Below are positions 58,300-64,000 of a stretch of DNA of 64,000 bases, piece by piece (position 1 is the stretch's first letter; every line of letters begins with the position of its first letter). The notes under the pieces are model-generated. The model searched no databases and had not been told where the DNA came from. It was given only the letters and a program-made list of their open reading frames with translations. The translations under genes and the position numbers were made by a program. Origin of the DNA: Sutcliffiella rhizosphaerae (GTDB taxonomy: Bacteria > Bacillota > Bacilli > Bacillales > Bacillaceae_I); NCBI RefSeq assembly GCF_917563925.1, contig NZ_CAKJTJ010000001.1:62001-126000 (forward strand). The letters are read 5' to 3'.

Positions 58300-59487
58300 T
58301 TAGTCTCCTTGAGTAATTGGTTCGATTTTTACGATATTTTCAATGACTTGGAAGTGTATATCTACCATTACTTTACCATTCTCCTTAGTCGTTCGCAAAA
58401 CTTTTTCACCCTTTATCTCTGCATCTTTACCAAAATTTGAAAGCAATTGTTTTCTTCCAATGGAAATAGCTTGTTCAACCACTTCCTCGTCATCATAAAT
58501 TCGTTCCACTTTTTCCTGTTCGTGTATCGTTTTATCTACATAAGAAATCGGAAGTTTCCATTTTCCAAAAAAGAAAGGTCGTTCTGCTTCATATTCCTCT
58601 TTCTGAGCAAATTCAGGTTCAAATAATCCCCAAATTGGAAGCTTAACCTTGCCAAATTTCAAATACTGTTTACGATACGTCTCACCAGTCAAAACGGATA
58701 ATTTAGTCTTTATTGGAACAGCAACCTCTGTTAAATACCATGTTTCTCCAAGTACTTCTCCAATGGCAGCAATAGACCTTTCCTTTCCCTCTTTCCCTAT
58801 AATACCGGAAACAAGAACCTGACCTTTTTTCACGTGATCGTTTACTTGCACCATTGGTTGTCCTTTTTCAACGTAGATTTTTGTTATCATAGCCTTTTTC
58901 GTTGCAACCAAACTCCTCGGAGAAGGATTCTCTATCTTTTTCGGTTCATTTTTTTCAACGACTTCAAAGTGATAGGATGTCCCATTTAAAACCACACCAA
59001 TCCATGTAATTTCATTAACTGTATCCGTCAAATACCTCTGAATACTCTCGACATCTTTTATAAAAAATTGAAACTTCCCCTTTTTTACACCTAGCTTGTC
59101 TAATTCCTGCATGATTTTATGCTCAGTCGCTGGTTCCGCTCCTTTAATTTCAATACTCCATACCATATTAGATAAGAGAAATACCGAAATAAAAGCTATC
59201 AAAATACCTATTAAAATTCCGCTGTTCTTCCATGAATATCTTGCTATAAAAGGGAGGCCTTTCCTCGTTAAAAAGCGAAAGGTACAATCCTGTGTTCTTA
59301 TCAATCTTTTTAGTGCTTTTACATCTTTTAGAAGCACATAGCAGGTATAAGCTTCCTCACCCATTTTTTTTACTTTCCAAACTTGAATTCCTCTTCTAGT
59401 ACAATCATTAAGAAATCGTTCTACACCCTTGCCATGAATGATTATTTTAACAGTTCCAGAAATAAAGTTTATCCATTGATTTTTCAT
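58300..59487 (-). CDS. yqfD: Sporulation protein YqfD
   Basis: 395 residues. A cytoplasmic N-terminal region, one membrane helix (ILIGILIAFISVFLLSNMVW, about 90-110), then a large extracytoplasmic domain. The SRSLVATKKAMITKIYVEKG region and QVNDHVKKGQVLVSGIIGKEG suggest a biotinyl/HlyD-like hammerhead fold. YqfD is required for normal sporulation in some species and is expressed in the mother cell. 15 bases downstream of yqfC. Confidence 0.9.
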   Translation of the reverse strand: MKNQWINFISGTVKIIIHGKGVERFLNDCTRRGIQVWKVKKMGEEAYTCYVLLKDVKALKRLIRTQDCTFRFLTRKGLPFIARYSWKNSGILIGILIAFISVFLLSNMVWSIEIKGAEPATEHKIMQELDKLGVKKGKFQFFIKDVESIQRYLTDTVNEITWIGVVLNGTSYHFEVVEKNEPKKIENPSPRSLVATKKAMITKIYVEKGQPMVQVNDHVKKGQVLVSGIIGKEGKERSIAAIGEVLGETWYLTEVAVPIKTKLSVLTGETYRKQYLKFGKVKLPIWGLFEPEFAQKEEYEAERPFFFGKWKLPISYVDKTIHEQEKVERIYDDEEVVEQAISIGRKQLLSNFGKDAEIKGEKVLRTTKENGKVMVDIHFQVIENIVKIEPITQGD

Positions 59488-59502
59488 GAATATCCCCCTA
59501 AT

Positions 59503-59787
59503 TTATTCTTCCAGATACGTGACTTGATCTATTTTCCCTTCAAGGAGAATTTCTTCTGGTAGGATAGTTCTAATAACAAAAGAATTCCCCTTCACCAAGA
59601 GCTGCCCTTGTTTAAGCATTAAACGGATTTCCGTATCACTAAATTTTAATAATCCACGGTGATTTTCTATATATATATGTATTTGTCCAATCATTGTAAT
59701 TCTTGGCAGATCCATCATGACATCTGCGGGTAATTCCATATTGTTCGTAATCCAATTATTTATTCGGGAACGAAATTTCTTCAGCAT
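59503..59787 (-). CDS. yqfC: Sporulation protein YqfC
   Basis: 94 residues. WITNNMELPADVMMDLPRI and LLKFSDTEIRLMLKQGQLLV are the YabP/YqfC family pattern, a beta-rich small protein made in sporulation. Start ATG 59787, 7 bases after AAGGGGGG. A SigE-like -10 box (CATACATAT, minus strand) lies just upstream. Confidence 0.9.
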   Translation of the reverse strand: MLKKFRSRINNWITNNMELPADVMMDLPRITMIGQIHIYIENHRGLLKFSDTEIRLMLKQGQLLVKGNSFVIRTILPEEILLEGKIDQVTYLEE

Positions 59788-59808
59788 GGAAAGACCCCCC
59801 TTCTTTTC

Positions 59809-59817
59809 ATATGTATG
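59809..59817 (-). promoter_or_regulatory. SigE-like -10 box before yqfC
   Basis: Minus strand CATACATAT fits the SigE -10 consensus CATACAHT. The expected -35 region (GTATTAA) is a poor match, so the assignment leans on the known mother-cell expression of yqfCD. Confidence 0.5.
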
Positions 59818-59899
59818 AAGAAACAAGGGGGTTTAATACAGAATTTTTTGAAGGAAAGGGGACTGGGGAGAATATAGGGTTAAAATTAATTTATAAATC

Positions 59900-59938
59900 A
59901 AAAGCCCCTTGCATTATTACACATGCAAAGGGCTTTTA
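59900..59938 (-). terminator. Terminator of nfeD-floA-yqfB
   Basis: AAAAGCCCC(T)TGCAT / ATGCA(A)AGGGCTTTT stem, 7-base loop; A and T runs on both sides. It ends at the yqfB stop. Confidence 0.85.
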
Positions 59939-60562
59939 TTATCTCTTCTTTTGAATGTATTCCGAATAAACAGGACGATGCGGATTTCTTGCACGTGGCT
60001 GACCAAGAATTTCTGACCACATTACACCTTCGACAACACGGTCAGGATTCATCTTCAATCGCGGGTTAGCGACTCTTCCTTCTGACCTTTTCAAATCATT
60101 TTTGAAAATAGGACTGTCTTTGGCTATATCTTGCATGGAAGTAGTAACATCTTCAATCTCATCCTTAATACGATCTTCCAGTGGTGAAATTTGCTGTCTT
60201 TTCTCTTCCACTTTCTCCATATAGGGATTTACTTTTTCACGAATTTTTTGCTCAAGCTCTTCCAATTTCCCTTCTCCAAATACGTCCCAATCAATGCGGG
60301 GTTTTTCTTCGGTTCTTGTAGATGCTTGAGTATTAGATGCAGGTTTTGCCGCACTTTCGCGTCTGTAATCTTCATAGTCTTCTTGGCGAGACCTTGCTGC
60401 TTGCGGCTTTTGTTGCCGCTGTTGAGTTTGTTGTTGCTGACGATTCTTCTGTTGCTTATCTTCTGGACTTTTTCTAAATAATCCTGACAAAATTCCAAAC
60501 AGAATAAGAATCAACCATGGATTTTGTCTTAGTAAGTCAAAGATTATCTCCAAAGAATGCAT
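59939..60562 (-). CDS. yqfB: YqfB, hypothetical membrane-anchored protein
   Basis: 207 residues. One N-terminal helix (PWLILILFGILSGLF) followed by a glutamine-rich basic linker (about 35-60), a charged region with coiled-coil tendency (about 98-150) and a conserved C-terminus (LKMNPDRVVEGVMWSEILG). It is the third gene of nfeD-floA-yqfB, as in B. subtilis where the unit is SigW-dependent. Function unknown; probably linked to flotillin-domain function. The 146-base gap after floA holds no clear terminator. Confidence 0.78.
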   Translation of the reverse strand: MHSLEIIFDLLRQNPWLILILFGILSGLFRKSPEDKQQKNRQQQQTQQRQQKPQAARSRQEDYEDYRRESAAKPASNTQASTRTEEKPRIDWDVFGEGKLEELEQKIREKVNPYMEKVEEKRQQISPLEDRIKDEIEDVTTSMQDIAKDSPIFKNDLKRSEGRVANPRLKMNPDRVVEGVMWSEILGQPRARNPHRPVYSEYIQKKR

Positions 60563-60708
60563 CCTCCTTTCATCGAGGAGTAAAAGGAATACTTAAGCAT
60601 TCCCTCAAACTACTGACAAACGCTCGTATTTTTCGTTATTCGCCTTAGTAGTATGCTCGAGCGCGGTTATTATTTAAATAGCCTTATGCACTTTTTAATA
60701 TTCTATTA

Positions 60709-61704
60709 TTATTTTTTATCATCATCTTCAGATTGATCTGTTAGTTTACCGATTGAATCTCTCATATCTGTATCTGCTGTGATATTCTGAATGTTCATAT
60801 AGTCCATCACACCAATGTTACCAGTGCGTAATGCTTCTGCCATAGCAAGCGGAACTTCTGCTTCTGCTTCGACAACTTTTGCACGCATTTCTTCTACGCG
60901 GGCACGCATTTCCTGCTCTTGTGCAACGGCCATTGCGCGGCGTTCTTCCGCTTTTGCTTGGGCAATTTTCTTATCTGCTTCTGCTTGGTCTGTTTGAAGC
61001 TCTGCTCCGATGTTTTTCCCGATATCAATATCCGCAATATCAATAGATAGGATTTCAAATGCCGTACCTGCATCCAAACCTTTAGATAATACAGTTTGTG
61101 AAATCATATCAGGATGCTCTAGTACTTTCTTATGATTATCAGCGGAACCAATCGTACTAACGATACCTTCCCCAACACGGGCAACAACTGTTTCCTCACC
61201 AGCACCCCCGACTAAACGGTCGATATTGGCACGAACTGTTATACGCGCTTTCGCTTTTACTTCAATACCATCCATCGCAACACCAGAGATAAATGGCGTT
61301 TCAATTACTTTAGGATTAACGGACATTTGCACTGCTTCTAATACATCACGACCAGCAAGGTCAATTGCCGCTGCTCGTTCAAATGATAATGAAATATTGG
61401 CACGCTGAGCTGCAATTAGTGCATTAACTACACGGTCCACATTACCACCAGCTAAGTAGTGACTCTCAAGCTGATTCGTTTGAACTGGTAAACCTGCTTT
61501 GTGCGCTTTGATCAAAGGGTTGATAACTCTACTCGGGATTACACGTCTTAATCTCATCCCAACAAGTGTGAAAATACTAACTCTTACACCGGCAGCCAAT
61601 GCTGAAATCCACAGCATGATTGGTACAAACGTAAGAAGAACCGATAGAAAGATAATACCTAAAACCACTGCAAGTAAAATAATTAAAGTACCGGGATCTA
61701 ACAT
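60709..61704 (-). CDS. floA: Flotillin-like protein FloA
   Basis: 331 residues. It begins with a hydrophobic hairpin ([20 protein letters not shown]), then the PHB/flotillin domain ([20 protein letters not shown]) and a C-terminal coiled coil rich in A-E-A ([20 protein letters not shown]). It organises functional membrane microdomains. Lies 20 bases after nfeD. SigW control is read from the promoter at 63116. Confidence 0.95.
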   Translation of the reverse strand: MLDPGTLIILLAVVLGIIFLSVLLTFVPIMLWISALAAGVRVSIFTLVGMRLRRVIPSRVINPLIKAHKAGLPVQTNQLESHYLAGGNVDRVVNALIAAQRANISLSFERAAAIDLAGRDVLEAVQMSVNPKVIETPFISGVAMDGIEVKAKARITVRANIDRLVGGAGEETVVARVGEGIVSTIGSADNHKKVLEHPDMISQTVLSKGLDAGTAFEILSIDIADIDIGKNIGAELQTDQAEADKKIAQAKAEERRAMAVAQEQEMRARVEEMRAKVVEAEAEVPLAMAEALRTGNIGVMDYMNIQNITADTDMRDSIGKLTDQSEDDDKK

Positions 61705-61724
61705 AATAATTTCCTCCTAAAACA

Positions 61725-63062
61725 TTATTCAGCAGATTGAATTTCTCTAACTACGATGCGGGAACCTTCTGCTTTGATTACTCGTATCTTTTTGTTCGCT
61801 CCAATAAAATTACCTTCTGTTACAACATCAAATCTTTCATCACTATTAAAAACTGCAGTACCTGCAGGTCTTAAAGGAGTCAATGTAACGCCTTCTTGCC
61901 CGACCAACTCAATTCTAGAGACATTTGATACGTATCCTTGTTCACTATTTGTGGAATCACGTAGCACAATTCGGTCGAAGAGACGAATTCTCTTTCTAAA
62001 TACAGTAAACATCAATATCATAACAGCAACTGTTACTATCATAGCGATCAATAATGATAACCCCATTCCTGCAATATCATCTGTTGCCAAAAAGAAGCTT
62101 ACAATAACTGCTCCAAGGCCGAGTATTCCCAGAATCCCTCCTGGGACAAAGAGCTCTAGGACAATTAGAACCACTCCAATGACAAATAAGATAATAGATT
62201 CCATACCTGCAAGTCCAGCAACTAAATGTCCATAGAAGAACAATAGTAACGCACTTATTCCCATCGCTCCAGGGATTCCAAAACCAGGTGAGTACAATTC
62301 AAGTACGAGTCCTAGCGAGCCAATAGATAAAAGGATAGGTACTACTACCGGATCAGTCAAAAAGCGAGCGATTTTTTCGGCAAAGGATACCTCTGACGTT
62401 ACAACTTGTGCATCCTCAAAGCCTATTTGACTTAAAAGGTCATCAAGATTGTTAACCGTTCCTTCTGAGTAGCCAACTTCTAAAGCGTTATTAGGTCCTA
62501 AAGTGACCAGCTTACCTCTTTCCGCGCCAACCTCTGGAAGGTCAATTTCCTTATCTGCCATGCCCATTGCATATTTAGGGTCGCGGCCATTTAATTCTGC
62601 CGCATTTTTCATTTCATTTAACCAATAGGACTGAGATTTATCATCAGCAGCATTACCATCACCAGTTATGACAGCAGCTGCCCCCATGCTTGCACTTGGT
62701 GTCATGTAGATCCTGTCTGCATATAAGGCTAAGTATGCACCTGCAGATAATGCCCTATTATTAACAAATGCTATCGTTTCAATGGTAGTACCTCGAAAGC
62801 TATCAGCTATTTCACTGGCTGCATCAACGAGTCCACCTGGTGTGTTTATGTCAAACACAATTAGGTCTGCACCTTGCTTTTCAGCAGTATCAATGGAACG
62901 ATTGATAAAAGCAAGCAATCCCTTTTCTACATTGCCTTTAATCGGAATCACATGGACCACTTTCTCTGCGCTACTAATCTGACCTGGAAATAATGGAAGA
63001 ACGGATAATACTAATGCAAGTAATATGGCACTAATATAACTAATACGAAGAACTTTTTTCAT
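61725..63062 (-). CDS. nfeD: NfeD membrane-bound serine protease (long form)
   Basis: 445 residues. Signal/anchor at the N-terminus, then a ClpP-like serine protease domain (about 35-220) with NTPGG, and RALSAGAYLALYADRIYM, which holds the serine. PSASMGAAA follows. Four to five membrane helices (about 235-360) and a C-terminal OB-like NfeD domain (GQEGVTLTPLRPAGTAVF) complete it. It is the long NfeD1 form that pairs with flotillins. Start ATG 63062 after GGAGGA. First gene of the SigW unit. Confidence 0.93.
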   Translation of the reverse strand: MKKVLRISYISAILLALVLSVLPLFPGQISSAEKVVHVIPIKGNVEKGLLAFINRSIDTAEKQGADLIVFDINTPGGLVDAASEIADSFRGTTIETIAFVNNRALSAGAYLALYADRIYMTPSASMGAAAVITGDGNAADDKSQSYWLNEMKNAAELNGRDPKYAMGMADKEIDLPEVGAERGKLVTLGPNNALEVGYSEGTVNNLDDLLSQIGFEDAQVVTSEVSFAEKIARFLTDPVVVPILLSIGSLGLVLELYSPGFGIPGAMGISALLLFFYGHLVAGLAGMESIILFVIGVVLIVLELFVPGGILGILGLGAVIVSFFLATDDIAGMGLSLLIAMIVTVAVMILMFTVFRKRIRLFDRIVLRDSTNSEQGYVSNVSRIELVGQEGVTLTPLRPAGTAVFNSDERFDVVTEGNFIGANKKIRVIKAEGSRIVVREIQSAE

Positions 63063-63115
63063 AATGTCCTCCTCTCCAAAAAACTATTCATATTTTCACC
63101 TTATTCACTTGTTAA

Positions 63116-63141
63116 TACGCACAGAAGTTTTCTAGGTTTCA
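63116..63141 (-). promoter_or_regulatory. SigW promoter of nfeD-floA-yqfB
   Basis: Minus strand TGAAAC, 16-base spacer, CGTA, identical to the SigW consensus in both boxes and spacing. It ends 53 bases before the nfeD ATG. Induction by cell-envelope stress is expected. Confidence 0.87.
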
Positions 63142-63220
63142 AAAATTAGTGATTATTTTTTTAAAATGTGGCAATCAGGTGAACAAAGGAGAAAATGGTA
63201 AAATTTATGTAGAAGTCTTT

Positions 63221-63256
63221 AAAAATGGCACCTTACAAAGGTAAGGTGCCATTTTT
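63221..63256 (-). terminator. Terminator of yqeY
   Basis: AAAAATGGCACCTTAC-AAAG-GTAAGGTGCCATTTTT, a perfect 16-bp stem, ending 6 bases from the yqeY stop. Works in either direction. Confidence 0.93.
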
Positions 63257-63261
63257 GGTTT

Positions 63262-63705
63262 TTATGAAAGATGTTGTTGTACAAGTTTGTTCACAAGGCT
63301 TCCGTCTGCTTTGCCCTTAACTTTAGGCATAAGCGCACCCATTACTTTACCCATATCCGCTTTGGAAGTCGCATTTACATCCGCAATTATTTGGCGAATT
63401 ATTGTTGCAAGTTCTTCTTCAGATAATTGTACAGGCATATAATGTTCGACTATGACAATTTCACCTTGTAATTTATGAACCAAGTCTTCACGACCGGCTT
63501 TATCAAATTCTTGGAGGGAGTCTTTACGTTGCTTTAATTCACGAGACAATACGGTAAGTTCTTCCTCTTCAGATAAGTCTCTGCCGTGCTTAATCGACTC
63601 GTTTTGAATCGAAGACTTTACCATTCGGAGTACGGAAAGCTTCTCTTTGTCCTTATCCTTCATTGCTTGCTTGATATCGGTATTTAAACGTTCGAGAAGA
63701 CTCAT
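63262..63705 (-). CDS. yqeY: GatB/YqeY domain protein
   Basis: 147 residues. [20 protein letters not shown] and [20 protein letters not shown] are the YqeY N-terminus; the C-terminal GatB-tail domain ([20 protein letters not shown]) resembles the tRNA-binding region of GatB. It may contact tRNA; the exact role is unknown. 15 bases after rpsU. Confidence 0.94.
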   Translation of the reverse strand: MSLLERLNTDIKQAMKDKDKEKLSVLRMVKSSIQNESIKHGRDLSEEEELTVLSRELKQRKDSLQEFDKAGREDLVHKLQGEIVIVEHYMPVQLSEEELATIIRQIIADVNATSKADMGKVMGALMPKVKGKADGSLVNKLVQQHLS

Positions 63706-63719
63706 TCTTACACCCTCTT

Positions 63720-63893
63720 TTAGAATTTACGCTTTCTAGCAGCTTCGGACTTCTTCTTGCGTCTTACGCTTGGCTTTTCATAAAATTCACGCTTTCTTGC
63801 TTCTTGCAACGTACCAGTTTTTGAAACTGAACGTTTAAAACGGCGAAGAGCATCTTCAAGCGATTCGTTTTTACGAACAACTGTTTTTGACAT
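63720..63893 (-). CDS. rpsU: 30S ribosomal protein S21
   Basis: 57 residues: [20 protein letters not shown] and a very basic C-terminus ending [13 protein letters not shown]21 sits on the 30S platform near the anti-SD and helps initiation. I start at ATG 63893, 8 bases after GGAGGGAGGG; the longer frame to 63965 has no SD and an un-S21-like leader. It precedes yqeY as in B. subtilis. Confidence 0.96.
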   Translation of the reverse strand: MSKTVVRKNESLEDALRRFKRSVSKTGTLQEARKREFYEKPSVRRKKKSEAARKRKF

Positions 63894-64000
63894 TCTAAAT
63901 TCCCTCCCTCCAGAACAACCACTAACATTTTCAGAAAAACATGAACTATAAATACAAAAAAGCATGTATAGAACATGTACCTACCAATTATAATATATTC

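Overview
The window is a chromosomal segment of an endospore-forming, low-GC Firmicute of the Bacillaceae. Gene content and order follow, from memory, the B. subtilis yqe-yqf-yqg region: rpsU-yqeY-nfeD-floA-yqfB-yqfC-yqfD-phoH-pgpH-ybeY-dgkA-cdd-era-yqzL-recO-glyQS-ccpN-yqfL-yqxD-dnaG-sigA ... cccA-trmK-yqfO-ispH-yqfQ-cshB-nfo-yqfT ... zur-yqfW-yqfX-ispG-yqfZ ... yqgC-sodA-yqgE-pbpA-pst-yqgM-rpmG-yqgN-yqgO-gluP-yqgQ-glcK. I see no rRNA, tRNA, CRISPR array, prophage or insertion sequence. Several start codons were re-chosen from Shine-Dalgarno (SD) spacing, and many genes begin with TTG or GTG.

Layout, low to high coordinate. 1-8.2 kb: the 5' end of glucokinase, yqgQ, a stand-alone SpoVAF-like germination protein, rhomboid protease GluP, a chemoreceptor, yqgO, a DUF92 membrane protein, 5-formyl-THF cyclo-ligase, and rpmG on the + strand. 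8.2-11 kb: a three-gene cassette (nucleotidyltransferase, glycosyltransferase, DUF4912-like). 11.2-19 kb: yqzD and yqzC, then the phosphate locus pstS-pstC-pstA-pstB-phoU behind a regular four-repeat Pho box, then pbpA. 19-28 kb: yqgE, sodA, a phosphofructokinase gene sitting between sodA and yqgC, a Na/Pi cotransporter, a divergent DUF1189 gene, yqfZ, ispG, yqfX, yqfW. 28-33 kb: the zinc locus znuC-znuB-zur behind a Zur box, an orphan histidine kinase, yqfT. 33-42 kb: DNA repair (nfo), RNA helicase (cshB), isoprenoid (ispH), tRNA modification (trmK), cytochrome c (cccA) and an acyl-CoA dehydrogenase. 42-58 kb: the macromolecular synthesis operon (yqxD-dnaG-sigA), carbon control (ccpN-yqfL), glycyl-tRNA synthetase behind a T-box, recO, era, cdd, dgkA, ybeY, pgpH, phoH. 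58-64 kb: sporulation genes yqfCD, the envelope-stress operon nfeD-floA-yqfB behind a SigW promoter, yqeY and rpsU.

The most informative signals are regulatory: an 11-bp lattice that reads as back-to-back Pho boxes between the Na/Pi cotransporter and the DUF1189 gene; Pho, Zur, SigW, SigE and cre sites that match their consensus; a ccpN gene whose conserved N-terminus lacks any usual start codon; four diverged copies of a dispersed intergenic repeat of about 110-120 bp; and a 30-bp in-frame tandem repeat in yqfQ. Accessory insertions into the conserved order are the SpoVAF-like gene, the phosphofructokinase gene, the sugar-polymer cassette, znuCB and the acyl-CoA dehydrogenase. I found no multi-gene defence or mobile system. 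The best candidates for something undescribed are the glycan cassette, the Pho lattice and the ccpN start.
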